NCBI GenBank assembly: GCA_027297485.1
Contig: JAPUHZ010000015.1
Span: 1 to 23,498 of the forward strand
From: Deltaproteobacteria bacterium
Lineage (GTDB): Bacteria; Desulfobacterota_B; Binatia; UBA9968
Direction: 5' to 3'
Length of the DNA stretch: 23,498 bases
The notes beneath the pieces were generated by a model. That model ran no database searches. It worked only from the letters and a program-made list of their open reading frames with translations, and was not told the origin of the DNA. Positions 6,549 through 16,013 of this stretch are shown in pieces. Position 1 is the first letter of the stretch, and each line of letters starts with the position of its first letter. The translations under genes were made by a program, and so were the position numbers.

Positions 6549-8276
6549 TCATAGTGCCCCGGAAAATACCGATCCAGACCCTTTGTCCGAGTCGCTGGAC
6601 CGCACGGTTTCCTCGATCGTCGTGAGCCCCTCTCGGACTTTTTGAATGGCACTTATTCTAAGAGTGCTCATTCCCAGCTTCACTGCCTCTCGCTTCAGAT
6701 CATCACTGGAGGCGCGTCTCAGGACCAATTCTTTTAGGACCTCATGCATCGCCATGATCTCATAGATGGCAAGCCGACCTTTGTACCCCGTCTGGTTGCA
6801 GTTAGGGCAACCTTTACCGGAGAAGGTAGGAAAACCCGCAGCGACCTCTGCGGGATCGACACCAATATTAATGAGAACATCGGGGCTAACTTCTACCGGT
6901 ACCCTGCAACTGGGACAGATCTTGCGCACCAATCTCTGGGCCGCAACCAGGTTAATCGATGAAGTAAGCAGAAAGGGCTCTATCCCCATATTGATCAGCC
7001 GGTCCACGGTAGAAGGGGCATCGTTGGTATGGAGGGTGCTGAGAACCAGATGGCCGGTGAGGGCTGCCTTAACCGCAATTTGAGCTGTTTCCAGGTCGCG
7101 GATCTCTCCCACCATGATGATATCCGGGTCTTGGCGGAGAAAGGATCGAAGGCAAGCCGCAAAGGTAAGGCCGATTTCATCCTTGACCTGCACTTGGTTA
7201 ATCCCCATGAGGTTATACTCGACCGGATCCTCAGCGGTGGAGATGTTGACATCCGCCTTATTGAGCTCCGAAAGGGCTGAGTAAAGGGTGGTGGATTTGC
7301 CGCTACCCGTGGGACCCGTGATAAGGATCATCCCGTAGGGTTTGTAGATTGCCTCTTTAAAAAGGCTCAGGGCCCGAGGATCGAAGCCGAGCTTGGACAT
7401 ATCCAGTTGGAGGTTGGACTTGTCCAAAAGACGCATAACAATTTTTTCTCCGAAAAGCGTAGGCAACACAGAGACTCGAATATCCAGCTCCTGTCCGGGT
7501 CCTCTCTTGAGCTTAATCCGTCCATCTTGGGTCTTTCTTCTCTCGGCAATATCCAAGTTGGCCATGACCTTAAGACGAGAGATCAGGGCGTTCTTGAGTT
7601 TTGGGGGTGGCGTCATGATCTCTTGCAGGAGCCCGTCAATCCGGAAACGGATACGAAAGAGCTTTTCATAGGGCTCGACGTGAATATCGCTGGCCCTCCG
7701 TTTTGCCGCATCGGCCAAAATGGCATTGACCAACGTGACGACAGGAGCGTCCATGGTGGCCTGTTGAAGTTCTTGGATGTCGATGTCTTCCTCATCGTGG
7801 ATAACCTCCATCTCGTCGCCACTGAACTTTTTCAGGACTTCGTCGTAACTGACCCCACCAAAGCGCTGCTCCAGGACCTTTTTGACTGCCGAACCAGAAG
7901 CCAAGACGACATGTACACTGTATCCAGTGATGAACTTAATTTCATTGATCGCTATCAGGTCTGTCGGGTCGGTCATGGCCACGGTCAGCGTGGAGCCAGA
8001 GAGTCTAAGAGGGATGATCTGGTGTTTCTGAACAAGGGGAGGCGAGACCAGGTTAAAGGCCGAATCTTCGATCTGAGCATTATCTAGGTCGACCTTTTCG
8101 ATGCCGAATTGCTTGGCGAGAAATTGGGTGAGCCGATCTTCGGTTGTAAAGCCAAGCCGAACTAGTTGCTGGACAAGGTTGAGGCCGTCTTCCTTTTCTT
8201 TTGCGAGGGCCTCCTTGAGTTGCTCCCGGGTGAGGATACCCCCCCGGACGAAAAGCTCAGCTATACGAGGTTCCAT
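6549..8276 (-). CDS. pilB: Type IV pilus extension ATPase PilB (575 aa)
   Basis: The N-terminal 150 residues are a GspE-N/MshEN-type domain (LTREQLKEAL, then VRLGFTTEDRLTQFLAKQFG). This domain type binds cyclic di-GMP in some PilB/MshE proteins, so allosteric control is possible. The ATPase core has Walker A GPTGSGKST (321-329), the Asp-box/Walker B region (DPDIIMVGEIRD) and the His-box (LSTLHTNDAP). A zinc-type tetracysteine is formed by C454, C457, C490 and C493, as expected for extension motors and absent from PilT. The length matches PilB. It powers pilus assembly from the cytoplasmic face of PilC. It has its own near-consensus sigma-70 promoter, and a weak Shine-Dalgarno before the ATG. 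No pilT retraction ATPase is in the window. Confidence 0.96.
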   Translation of the reverse strand: MEPRIAELFVRGGILTREQLKEALAKEKEDGLNLVQQLVRLGFTTEDRLTQFLAKQFGIEKVDLDNAQIEDSAFNLVSPPLVQKHQIIPLRLSGSTLTVAMTDPTDLIAINEIKFITGYSVHVVLASGSAVKKVLEQRFGGVSYDEVLKKFSGDEMEVIHDEEDIDIQELQQATMDAPVVTLVNAILADAAKRRASDIHVEPYEKLFRIRFRIDGLLQEIMTPPPKLKNALISRLKVMANLDIAERRKTQDGRIKLKRGPGQELDIRVSVLPTLFGEKIVMRLLDKSNLQLDMSKLGFDPRALSLFKEAIYKPYGMILITGPTGSGKSTTLYSALSELNKADVNISTAEDPVEYNLMGINQVQVKDEIGLTFAACLRSFLRQDPDIIMVGEIRDLETAQIAVKAALTGHLVLSTLHTNDAPSTVDRLINMGIEPFLLTSSINLVAAQRLVRKICPSCRVPVEVSPDVLINIGVDPAEVAAGFPTFSGKGCPNCNQTGYKGRLAIYEIMAMHEVLKELVLRRASSDDLKREAVKLGMSTLRISAIQKVREGLTTIEETVRSSDSDKGSGSVFSGAL

Positions 8277-8304
8277 AAAAAAAATACCTGTCTATAAAAT
8301 ACCT

Positions 8305-8333
8305 ATTATCCTAGAAATGACCCTTTTTGTCAA
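8305..8333 (-). promoter_or_regulatory. Sigma-70 promoter of the pilB operon
   Basis: The minus strand shows TTGACA (8333-8328), a 17-bp spacer, then GATAAT (8310-8305). That is a perfect -35 box and 5 of 6 at -10. The predicted start point is about 20-25 nt upstream of the pilB ATG. It implies constitutive supply of the motor, the platform and the activator, in contrast with the regulated pilin promoter. Confidence 0.85.
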
Positions 8334-8379
8334 TTTCTATTCCTTGGCTATTTTTGTGGTGAAAAATGACGTAATTTGG

Positions 8380-11100
8380 CTAGCCCTTTGCCTGTAAAGC
8401 GGCCTGCGCGGCCGCCAGCTTGGCAATAGGGAGACGATAGGGAGAACAACTCACATAGTCTAGCCCGATCTCATGACAGAAGGTGACAGATCTGGGGTCG
8501 CCGCCGTGCTCACCGCAGATACCGATTTCAAGCCCCTTCCGTGCTTTTCGTCCCTTTTGCACGGCAATACGCATTAAGCTGCCGACCCCGTCTAGGTCGA
8601 TGCTAACAAAGGGATCCTCCGGGAGCAGTCCGTGGGCTACATAGCCGGGTAGGAACTTGCCCGCATCATCCCGCGAAAGACCCAAGCAAGTTTGTGTCAA
8701 ATCATTGGTTCCAAAGGAGAAGAACTCCGCTTCCTTCGCAATCTCGTCGGCCACGAGGCAGGCCCGAGGAAGCTCGATCATCGTGCCGATCAGATAGTGC
8801 ACTCTAACACCGTAGGCCTTCATGGTTTCCTGAGCGACCCGTTCCACGATCTCACGTTGCGCATGAAACTCTTGGCGCGATCCCACTAAAGGGATCATGA
8901 CCTCAGGGAAAGGATTTTTGTCCTCCCTGCGCAGTTCACAGGCTGCCTCGAAGATTGCCTGGGCCTGCATCTCCGTTATTTCAGGATAGGAAATACCTAA
9001 GCGGCAGCCGCGATGTCCCAACATCGGGTTAAACTCATGCAGGAGCCTAATCTTGTTTTTGATGGTCTCAGCCGGGACGCCCATAATCTGTGAGAGCTCC
9101 ACGATCTCTTCCTCTGTCTTGGGCAGAAACTCATGGAGAGGAGGGTCCAGGGTACGGATCGTGACGGGAAGATCCCCCATGATATCGAGGATGTCTTTAA
9201 AGTCCTTCTTCTGCACCGGGAGGAGCTTGGCCAAGGCCCTGCGGCGCCCCGATTCGTCCTCTGCTAGAATCATCTCCCGCACTGCCCGGATTCTATCCCC
9301 CTCAAAGAACATATGCTCTGTACGGCACAGACCGATCCCTTCGGCGCCAAAGGCGATGGCTACCCGGGCTTGTTCCGGCTGGTCCGTATTGGTTCGGACA
9401 CCGATTTTGCGCTCTCCATCCGCCCATCGCATGAGCTTAGAAAACTGCTGATATACGTGAGAGGCCTTAGGATTCATCGCCCCTCCGATCAGGACTTGGA
9501 GGACCTCTGAGGGAAGTGTCTGAATCTCTCCCCGGATCACCTCCCCAGTGGTTCCATCCACAGAGATCCAATCTCCCTCCTTCAAAAGGGTGCCCCCGAC
9601 ACGCATCTCCCGCTGAGCGTAGTCAATGTTAACGGCTTCACAGCCGGCCACGCAAATTTTCCCCATCTGCCGCGCCACAAGCGCTGCGTGTGAGGTCATC
9701 CCGCCGCGGGCAGTAAGTATTCCTTGGGCCGCCTCCATGCCACGGATATCATCGGGGCTGGTCTCGATGCGGCAGAGGATCACGCGTTCCCCCCGCTTCT
9801 TCCATGCCTCCGCGTCCTCTGCATGGAAGACGATGCGACCCGTGGCCGCGCCGGGACCGGCAGGTAGACCCTTTGCCAGGATACGTCCCTCTTGGGCGGC
9901 TCGATCCTTGTCCGCCTGATCGAAGATAGGACGCAAAAGCTGGTTGAGCTGATCCGGCTCGATCCGAAGGAGCGCCTCTTTTTTAGAGATGACCCGTTCT
10001 TTGACCATATCGACTGCGATTCGGACAGCGGCAAAACCGGTCCGCTTCCCGGTCCGGGTCTGGAGCAGCCACAGCCTTTTATCTTCAATGGTAAACTCGA
10101 TGTCTTGCATCTCCTTGTAGCGTCTCTCCAAAATCTTACAGACGCGCTTCAACGCAGCATAAGGCCTCGGCATGACCTCTCTCAGTTCAGCAATAGGCCG
10201 TGGTGTGCGGATCCCCGCTACTACGTCTTCCCCCTGGGCGTTGACCAAGAACTCGCCGTAAAAGCGCTTTTCGCCTGTGGCAGGGTCGCGCGTGAAGGCC
10301 ACGCCGGTAGCGCAGCTCTCTCCCTTATTCCCAAACACCATAGTCTGCACGTTGACCGCAGTCCCCCAAGTGTGAGGAATGTGGTACAGCTCGCGATAAG
10401 CAATGGCACGATCGTTGTTCCATGAACCGAACACTGCGCCGATAGCGCCCCAAAGCTGTTCATAGGGCTCTTCTGGGAAGTCCCTTCCCAGCTTCGTTTT
10501 TATTTCTGCTTTGAACGCGACCACGAGTTCCTTTAACTCCTCAGCGTTCAGCTCGGTGTCAAACCGAACACCGCGAGCCTCTTTTTTGCGTTCAAGGATT
10601 AGCTCGAATGGATCACGCTCGTTCTTATCCTTCGGCCTAAGCCCCAAGACAACGTCACCGTACATCTGGACAAAGCGGCGGTAGGAGTCGTAGGCAAAGC
10701 GTGGATCTTTGGTGCCGGCAATAAGGCCCTGGATGGTCTGATCATTTAGCCCGAGGTTCAAAACCGTGTCCATCATCCCAGGCATCGATTCTCGCGCCCC
10801 GGACCGGACCGATACCAACAGAGAATTCTCCGGGTCGCCAAACTTTCTTCCGATGATTTTTTCGACTCTTCTGAGCGCGGCCATAATCTCGTGGTTAAGT
10901 CCCTTCGGATACCGGCCGCGGTGCGCATCGTAATAAGCGCATACATCTGTGGTAATCGTGAAGCCGGGCGGGACCGGAACTCCCATTCGGGTCATCTCGT
11001 GAAGGCCGGCTCCCTTTCCGCCCAGGAGCTCTCGCATGGACGCTTTTCCCTCGGCCTTCCCGCCGCCGAAAGAATAGACATATTTTTTTTGTTTACCCAT
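8380..11100 (-). CDS. ppdK: Pyruvate, phosphate dikinase (906 aa)
   Basis: Catalyses reversible ATP + pyruvate + phosphate to AMP + PEP + diphosphate in the cytosol. It is used for gluconeogenesis or for glycolysis with PPi. The order is that of full-length PPDK: an N-terminal ATP-grasp nucleotide domain ([10 protein letters not shown] near residue 28, [21 protein letters not shown]), a central swivelling phosphohistidine domain with GGMTSHAA and catalytic His471, and a C-terminal PEP/pyruvate barrel ([29 protein letters not shown] with Cys862). The length is typical. The N-terminal ATP-grasp and the central motif together rule out plain PEP synthase or PtsI. Its ATG overlaps the 3' end of recO by 8 bp, so translation is probably coupled. 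No obvious terminator separates it from the pilB promoter downstream. Confidence 0.97.
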   Translation of the reverse strand: MGKQKKYVYSFGGGKAEGKASMRELLGGKGAGLHEMTRMGVPVPPGFTITTDVCAYYDAHRGRYPKGLNHEIMAALRRVEKIIGRKFGDPENSLLVSVRSGARESMPGMMDTVLNLGLNDQTIQGLIAGTKDPRFAYDSYRRFVQMYGDVVLGLRPKDKNERDPFELILERKKEARGVRFDTELNAEELKELVVAFKAEIKTKLGRDFPEEPYEQLWGAIGAVFGSWNNDRAIAYRELYHIPHTWGTAVNVQTMVFGNKGESCATGVAFTRDPATGEKRFYGEFLVNAQGEDVVAGIRTPRPIAELREVMPRPYAALKRVCKILERRYKEMQDIEFTIEDKRLWLLQTRTGKRTGFAAVRIAVDMVKERVISKKEALLRIEPDQLNQLLRPIFDQADKDRAAQEGRILAKGLPAGPGAATGRIVFHAEDAEAWKKRGERVILCRIETSPDDIRGMEAAQGILTARGGMTSHAALVARQMGKICVAGCEAVNIDYAQREMRVGGTLLKEGDWISVDGTTGEVIRGEIQTLPSEVLQVLIGGAMNPKASHVYQQFSKLMRWADGERKIGVRTNTDQPEQARVAIAFGAEGIGLCRTEHMFFEGDRIRAVREMILAEDESGRRRALAKLLPVQKKDFKDILDIMGDLPVTIRTLDPPLHEFLPKTEEEIVELSQIMGVPAETIKNKIRLLHEFNPMLGHRGCRLGISYPEITEMQAQAIFEAACELRREDKNPFPEVMIPLVGSRQEFHAQREIVERVAQETMKAYGVRVHYLIGTMIELPRACLVADEIAKEAEFFSFGTNDLTQTCLGLSRDDAGKFLPGYVAHGLLPEDPFVSIDLDGVGSLMRIAVQKGRKARKGLEIGICGEHGGDPRSVTFCHEIGLDYVSCSPYRLPIAKLAAAQAALQAKG

Positions 11101-11863
11101 AACCGGAAAATGACTCGAGAAATGGGGCCGATTTTAACTCCCTATTTATTTGGTATTGGATGAATCGGAGCAGAACAGAGCGGCTCTCTTTTGGAACGGG
11201 ATGAGGAGAAGCAAGGTGCACGGAGAGGATGCCGTTCGCTTTCTGAAAATCTGCCAGCGCATGAAGCGCCTCAATGGATAGGGACAGGGTCTCTTTCCTG
11301 AAGGTGGAACAAGGCTGACAGAGGATGCCGCCATCGCGCGGACTGAAGCACCATTGATCCTGAGACTCGGCTTTCCAATCTTTTCTACAGCGACGGCAAT
11401 GCTCCAACATCGGCTGGTAACCCGATAGTTTAAGCAGCTTCAGCTCAAAAAAGGTAAGGAAGGAGAGAGAGGCTCCCTTCTCTTCTACGAAAATCAGCCC
11501 TTCCCGCAGATGTTCAAAGAGCAGCCGGTTCTCTTCATGCTCGCTGATAAACCCATCTGTGATCTCCATGAGATAAGAGGCATGAGCGATTTTTTCCAGG
11601 CTCGTGGTCAGATCTTTAAAGGCCCGCACCAAGTCGCAGGCATGAACAAAAACCAAGCTACTGTGAGGCCGATCTTGGAAGCGCAGAGTGACTAGAGAGA
11701 ATGGCTCCAACGCGTTGACGAATCTTTTACGCGAACGCTTGGCCCCCTTGGCAATGCCGGTAACCTTCCCATGACTCTCGGTGAGAAAGGAAACGATTTT
11801 ATCAGACTCGCCAAATGGCCGAGAGCGCAAGACTATAGCAGAGGTTACGCAGAGGGAACGCAT
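11093..11863 (-). CDS. recO: DNA repair protein RecO (256 aa)
   Basis: The N-terminal OB-fold is of the RecO type ([17 protein letters not shown], then [17 protein letters not shown]), followed by a helical domain. A zinc-binding motif has CRRC and, 22 residues on, CQPC, with one more Cys between. RecO works with RecR to load RecA on SSB-coated gaps (RecFOR pathway). The ATG at 11863 is preferred because family proteins begin only a few residues before the IVLR strand. A GTG at 11893 would add ten residues. Neither start has a clear Shine-Dalgarno. The gene is divergent from grpE and overlaps ppdK by 8 bp. In some Deltaproteobacteria I recall glyQ-glyS lying between recO and ppdK; they are absent here. 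Confidence 0.92.
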   Translation of the reverse strand: MRSLCVTSAIVLRSRPFGESDKIVSFLTESHGKVTGIAKGAKRSRKRFVNALEPFSLVTLRFQDRPHSSLVFVHACDLVRAFKDLTTSLEKIAHASYLMEITDGFISEHEENRLLFEHLREGLIFVEEKGASLSFLTFFELKLLKLSGYQPMLEHCRRCRKDWKAESQDQWCFSPRDGGILCQPCSTFRKETLSLSIEALHALADFQKANGILSVHLASPHPVPKESRSVLLRFIQYQINRELKSAPFLESFSGYG

Positions 11864-11949
11864 GGTAGGGAGATACTTTTTAAGCTTTAACACTTTTTAC
11901 AAAAACACGCAAACCCTTTGAAAATCAATAAGTTTTCAGCTAAGGGGTC

Positions 11950-11977
11950 TTGACAAAGAGGCACGGGTGGTTAAATG
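11950..11977 (+). promoter_or_regulatory. Probable promoter of grpE-dnaK
   Basis: A perfect TTGACA at 11950-11955 is followed 15-16 bp later by TTAAAT/TAAATG (11971-11977), a weak -10. The preceding C gives CTTGACA, which also resembles a heat-shock sigma -35, but there is no CCCCAT-type -10. No CIRCE element was found in the 11864-12010 divergent gap. A purine run AGGGGG (11993-11998) serves as Shine-Dalgarno for grpE. Confidence 0.4.
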
Positions 11978-12010
11978 TTTTGAATACTATTTAGGGGGAA
12001 AGTTAAAACC

Positions 12011-12637
12011 ATGGATGAGGTAAGCAAAAAAGGGAACCAGGAAATAGGGACGGAGGAAACGAATAAGGAATCTTCTGAAAGTGAAATAAAAGAAAAGGGC
12101 CCCCCTTCTGAGTTGGAGAAGCTACGCCAGCAGCTAAACTCCAAGGAGCTGGAGGCAAAGGAAACTTATGATCGTTTTCTCCGACAGGGTGCGGAGCTGG
12201 AAAACTTTAAAAAGCGAGTGGCCCGAGAGAAAGGAGAAGCAATCCGGTACGCCAATGAGGAGCTTGTCAGGGACCTTCTGCCTATCTTGGATAATTTGGA
12301 ACGGGCGGTCGAGCATGCGCGGGGAGGGGGGAATGGAAAGCCGATCCTCGACGGAGTCGAGATGGTTTTAAAGGGCTTTCTCGAAGTTCTGAGTAAACAC
12401 GGGATGACGCAGGTATCGGCCAGGGGGGAGATCTTTGATCCGGAGAAGCACGAGGCCATTGCCCAGGTGGAAAGCGAGGAACATGAGCCTAACACCGTCA
12501 TAGATGAACATCACAAAGGGTATTATCTCCTCGACCGCCTTCTTCGCCCGTCTCTGGTCAGCATTGCTAAGTCTCCTGAAACAAAAGAGAAAAAAATAGA
12601 AGAGGAGAAGGTTGAAAAAGAAAACGCGGATGATTAA
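12011..12637 (+). CDS. grpE: Nucleotide exchange factor GrpE (208 aa)
   Basis: The acidic, charged N-terminal tail (residues 1-35) is disordered. A long coiled coil spans about residues 35-100 (ELEKLRQQLNSKELEAKETY, then RFLRQGAELENFKKR). The C-terminal beta domain carries the family signature (GEIFDPEKHEAIAQV, then GYYLLDRLLRPSLVSIAK). GrpE speeds ADP release from DnaK, encoded 78 bp downstream. The start is the ATG at 12011, 12 nt after a purine-rich Shine-Dalgarno. The C-terminal tail is again highly charged (KEKKIEEEKVEKE). The order grpE-dnaK-dnaJ is the normal heat-shock operon, but the usual upstream repressor hrcA is not here. Confidence 0.96.
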   Translation: MDEVSKKGNQEIGTEETNKESSESEIKEKGPPSELEKLRQQLNSKELEAKETYDRFLRQGAELENFKKRVAREKGEAIRYANEELVRDLLPILDNLERAVEHARGGGNGKPILDGVEMVLKGFLEVLSKHGMTQVSARGEIFDPEKHEAIAQVESEEHEPNTVIDEHHKGYYLLDRLLRPSLVSIAKSPETKEKKIEEEKVEKENADD

Positions 12638-12715
12638 ATAATGTTCTGTCTACTGAATCCTGGCTCCTGAATTCAGAATCCAGAAGACGTAATGGAGCAA
12701 TGAGGAGAACAAACA

Positions 12716-14641
12716 ATGGCAAAAGTTATTGGGATTGATTTGGGGACAACCAACTCCTGTGTGGCAATCATGGAGGGAGGGGACCCTAATGTTATTGCCA
12801 ATGTTGAAGGAAGCCGCACCACACCTTCAGTAGTCGCCTTCTCGGATAGCGGGGAGCGATTGGTTGGACAAATTGCTAGGAGACAATCGATTACCAACCC
12901 GGAAAACACCATATTCGCCGTAAAGCGGCTCATCGGACGGCGCTATGATGATTCCATGGTCCAGAAGGCCATGAAGGTCCTCCCCTATAAAATCGCCCCT
13001 GCGAACAATGGGGATGCATGGATAGAAACCAGAGGAAAGCACTATAGTCCGGCGGAGATATCCGCTTTTATCCTTCAGAAGATGAAGCAGACAGCGGAAG
13101 ATTACCTGGGAGAAAAGGTAACTGAGGCGGTAATCACAGTCCCTGCCTATTTTAATGATAGCCAAAGACAAGCAACCAAAGACGCGGGGCGCGTTGCCGG
13201 ACTTAACGTGCTTCGGATCATCAACGAACCCACAGCCGCATCGCTGGCCTATGGTTTGGACAAAAAGAAAGATGAAAAGATTGCCGTTTTCGACCTGGGT
13301 GGGGGGACGTTTGATATCTCTATTCTGGAGCTGGGAGATGGGGTCTTTGAAGTCAAGGCAACTAACGGAGACACCTTCCTTGGAGGGGAGGATTATGACC
13401 AACGGGTGATGGACTATTTAGCGGATGAGTTCAAGAAGGACCAGGGCATTGACTTGCGCAAGGATCGGATGGCCCTGCAGCGCTTGAAAGAGGCGGCCGA
13501 AAAAGCCAAGTGCGAGCTCTCCACCTCCATGGAGACGGATATCAATCTCCCTTTTATCACCGCCGATCAGCATGGGCCGAAGCATCTCAACATGAAACTA
13601 ACAAGGTCCAAACTGGAGGCCCTCTGTGCCACCTTAATCGACAAGACCGAAGCACCCTGCCGCCAAGCCCTTAAGGACTCGGGCTTAACCCCTGGTGATA
13701 TCCATGAAGTCATCCTGGTGGGGGGCATGACTCGGATGCCTGCGGTTCAAGAAAGAGTGAAGAAGCTCTTTGGCAAGGATCCGCACAAAGGGGTCAATGT
13801 GGACGAAGTGGTGGCTGTAGGTGCGGCGATTCAGGCAGCAGTACTCAAGGGGGAAGTCAAGGATGTCCTCCTCCTTGATGTGACTCCTCTGTCCCTTGGG
13901 ATAGAGACCCTGGGGGGTGTTTCCACAAAGCTGATTGAGCGCAATACAACGATCCCTACACGAAAAAGTCAAATTTTTTCGACCGCTCAAGACAATCAGA
14001 CAGCCGTCTCTATTCGAGTCTTTCAGGGGGAGAGAGAGATGGCTGCGAACAACAAACTCCTGGGCCAATTCGATCTCGTAGGGATTCCATCGGCGCCCAG
14101 GGGAATGCCTCAGATTGAGGTGGCCTTTGATATCGACGCGAACGGAATTGTGCATGTTTCGGCAAAAGATATGGGAACCGGTAAAGAGCAGTCGATCCAG
14201 ATCACCGCGTCGAGCGGCCTCTCTGAAGAAGAGATCAAACGAATGGTCAAGGAGGCAGAGGCTCATGCCGCAGAGGACAAGAAACGTAAAGAGTCGGTGG
14301 AGGCCCGCAATCAATTGGACTCGCTCATCTATTCCACCGAGAAATCGCAGAAGGATTACGAGGGAGAATTAGAGCCTGAGGTGAAGGAAAATATCGGTGC
14401 GGCGCTGGAAAAGGCCAAAAAGGCGATGGAGAGCGAGGATGTCCAAGAGATCCGTTCCGCGGCCGATGGGCTAAGCCAATCCTCCCATAAGCTCGCCGAG
14501 GCGATATATGCCAAAGCCTCCCAACAACAGGCCTCGACACAACAGCAGGCCTCGCCGGATCAGGAGGATCGGGCAACGGACGGGGAAAGCAAGAAGAAAG
14601 AGGAGGTTGTTGATGCGGATTTCAAGGAGGTCAAGGACTAG
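12716..14641 (+). CDS. dnaK: Chaperone DnaK / Hsp70 (641 aa)
   Basis: The ATPase domain (1-385) carries the Hsp70 signatures [27 protein letters not shown] and [14 protein letters not shown]. The linker [12 protein letters not shown] is followed by the beta-sandwich substrate domain and helical lid, and a Gln/Ala-rich tail (about residues 600-620) ends in DADFKEVKD, close to the EEVKD-type tail of bacterial DnaK. The length is normal. It binds hydrophobic peptide stretches in an ATP cycle driven by DnaJ and GrpE. A good Shine-Dalgarno (GAGGAG, 12702-12707) precedes the ATG. No odd residues were seen. Confidence 0.98.
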   Translation: MAKVIGIDLGTTNSCVAIMEGGDPNVIANVEGSRTTPSVVAFSDSGERLVGQIARRQSITNPENTIFAVKRLIGRRYDDSMVQKAMKVLPYKIAPANNGDAWIETRGKHYSPAEISAFILQKMKQTAEDYLGEKVTEAVITVPAYFNDSQRQATKDAGRVAGLNVLRIINEPTAASLAYGLDKKKDEKIAVFDLGGGTFDISILELGDGVFEVKATNGDTFLGGEDYDQRVMDYLADEFKKDQGIDLRKDRMALQRLKEAAEKAKCELSTSMETDINLPFITADQHGPKHLNMKLTRSKLEALCATLIDKTEAPCRQALKDSGLTPGDIHEVILVGGMTRMPAVQERVKKLFGKDPHKGVNVDEVVAVGAAIQAAVLKGEVKDVLLLDVTPLSLGIETLGGVSTKLIERNTTIPTRKSQIFSTAQDNQTAVSIRVFQGEREMAANNKLLGQFDLVGIPSAPRGMPQIEVAFDIDANGIVHVSAKDMGTGKEQSIQITASSGLSEEEIKRMVKEAEAHAAEDKKRKESVEARNQLDSLIYSTEKSQKDYEGELEPEVKENIGAALEKAKKAMESEDVQEIRSAADGLSQSSHKLAEAIYAKASQQQASTQQQASPDQEDRATDGESKKKEEVVDADFKEVKD

Positions 14642-14699
14642 AGGAGTCAAGAAGACATTCGACTCGCCATTCCCAGGGAAGCCCCTGCTCCCCTACGCA

Positions 14700-14729
14700 T
14701 TGAGGAGAGGCGTTTTCTTGCTATATAAT
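14700..14729 (+). promoter_or_regulatory. Possible internal promoter before dnaJ
   Basis: TTGAGG (14700-14705), an 18-bp spacer and a perfect TATAAT (14724-14729) lie in the 117-bp dnaK-dnaJ gap, 30 bp before dnaJ. This would allow dnaJ expression apart from dnaK. The -35 match is moderate. Confidence 0.4.
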
Positions 14730-14758
14730 AAGAGAAGTCATTTACGAGGGATTCGCGA

Positions 14759-15865
14759 TTGAACGGGAAAAGAGATTATTACGAGCTGCTAGGCTTGAAT
14801 CGCAGCGCCAGTGAGGAGCAAATCAAAAAAGCCTACCGGAAGCTGGCGTTAAAATATCATCCTGACCAAAATCCAGGGGACAAGCAGGCAGAGGAGAAGT
14901 TTAAGGAGGTTTCAGAGGCCTATCAAGTCCTTACGGATTCTGAGAAGAGAGTTCAATACGATCAGTTTGGACATGCGGCCTTTGGAAACGGGGGTCCGGG
15001 CAAAGGCGGTTTTGATTTCACCTCCGGCTTTGAGGATGTCTTTGGAGACATTTTCGGAGAGTTTTTCGGATCTAGGACCACCAGGGGCCGCAGCCGGGCA
15101 AGGGGGGAAGACCTTCGCTATAATCTTACCATCAGCTTCGAAGAGGCGGTTTTTGGAACTGAGAAGAAAATCAAGATTCCTCGCCAGGGCCCTTGTGATA
15201 GTTGTCACGGAAGCGGCTCAAAACCCGGCTCCTCACCTCGGACCTGCCCCACGTGCCGGGGGAAAGGCCAGGTTAGCTTCCAACAAGGCTTTTTCGTTGT
15301 CTCCCGGACTTGTAACCAATGCCGGGGCCAAGGGGCCATTATTAGTAATCCCTGCAGTTCCTGTAAGGGCGCAGGTCGGGTGCGCAAGTTTCAAACGCTC
15401 AGCATGAGGATTCCGGCCGGAGTCGAGACCGGCTCTCGGCTTAAGCTCAGGGACGAGGGAGAGAGCGGTGTCTCAGGCGGCCCTTCAGGGGACCTCTATG
15501 TGGTCATTCAGGTTAAACCGCATCCCCTATTTATCCGTGATGGTCTGGATATAATCTGTGAAGTGCCTATCAGCTTTGCCCAGGCAGCCTTGGGGGCAGA
15601 AATCGACATCCCTACCTTGGAGGGCAAAGTCAAGATGAAGGTCCCTCCCGGGACTCAATCGGAAAAAGTCTTTCGCTTGAAAGGCAAGGGGATTAAAGAT
15701 GTCCAGGGGTATTATCACGGAGATCAGCACGTGCGGGTGGTTCTGGAAACTCCCACCCATCTTACGTCGAGACAAAAGGAGCTCTTAAAAGAGTTCGCAA
15801 CACTTGGGGGAGAGAATCCTCTCGCAGAAGGCTTCCTTGACAAGGTCAAGCAGATATTTGGATAA
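14759..15865 (+). CDS. dnaJ: Chaperone DnaJ / Hsp40 (368 aa)
   Basis: The J domain (residues 1-70) has the HPD motif ([10 protein letters not shown]). It is followed by a short Gly/Phe-rich stretch, four CxxCxGxG zinc repeats ([32 protein letters not shown]; residues about 143-205) and two C-terminal substrate domains ending in a dimerisation tail. This is a type I DnaJ that feeds clients to DnaK. The start is a TTG at 14759 with Shine-Dalgarno ACGAGGGA. Family N-termini begin 3-4 residues before the RDYYE motif, as here. The length is normal. Confidence 0.96.
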   Translation: MNGKRDYYELLGLNRSASEEQIKKAYRKLALKYHPDQNPGDKQAEEKFKEVSEAYQVLTDSEKRVQYDQFGHAAFGNGGPGKGGFDFTSGFEDVFGDIFGEFFGSRTTRGRSRARGEDLRYNLTISFEEAVFGTEKKIKIPRQGPCDSCHGSGSKPGSSPRTCPTCRGKGQVSFQQGFFVVSRTCNQCRGQGAIISNPCSSCKGAGRVRKFQTLSMRIPAGVETGSRLKLRDEGESGVSGGPSGDLYVVIQVKPHPLFIRDGLDIICEVPISFAQAALGAEIDIPTLEGKVKMKVPPGTQSEKVFRLKGKGIKDVQGYYHGDQHVRVVLETPTHLTSRQKELLKEFATLGGENPLAEGFLDKVKQIFG

Positions 15866-16013
15866 CCCCCTATCGGTCCTAGGGTCAACCTATACACCTT
15901 GCTTGGTGTTATTCTATTCTCTTATTTCTTTTCCTGTTTGGTTCTTGGCCCCCAAAGATTGTTGTTGACCGTCACAGCCAGTGTGCTAACTTTGATAAAA
16001 GGACTAGAAACAT
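15866..16013 (+). promoter_or_regulatory. dnaJ-lon gap with weak lon promoter
   Basis: The 148-bp gap holds a small 5-bp hairpin (ACACC 15894-15898, GGTGT 15905-15909) followed by a pyrimidine-rich run, which is at best a weak terminator for dnaJ. TTGACC (15965-15970) with TAACTT 16 bp on is a possible lon promoter, poor at -10. AAAGGA (15998-16002 region) serves as Shine-Dalgarno for lon. Confidence 0.3.

Noticed and set aside
7407..8087. A 226-codon plus-strand frame
   Set aside because: Antisense shadow of pilB; PilB motifs are clear on the other strand.
11894..12010. CIRCE operator before grpE
   Set aside because: No TTAGCACTC-N9-GAGTGCTAA-like pair is present; an inverted TGAAAA/TTTTCA pair nearby is too short to interpret.
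12650..12690. Partly palindromic phrase around CTGAATTCAG in the grpE-dnaK gap
   Set aside because: The perfect palindrome is only 10 bp and the surrounding repeats are imperfect; this is probably a dispersed filler repeat.
12827..13402. A 191-codon minus-strand frame
   Set aside because: Antisense shadow of dnaK, a common artefact of Hsp70 genes.
15894..15920. Hairpin ACACC/GGTGT with pyrimidine run as dnaJ terminator
   Set aside because: The stem is 5 bp and the T run is interrupted; only mentioned as a weak possibility.
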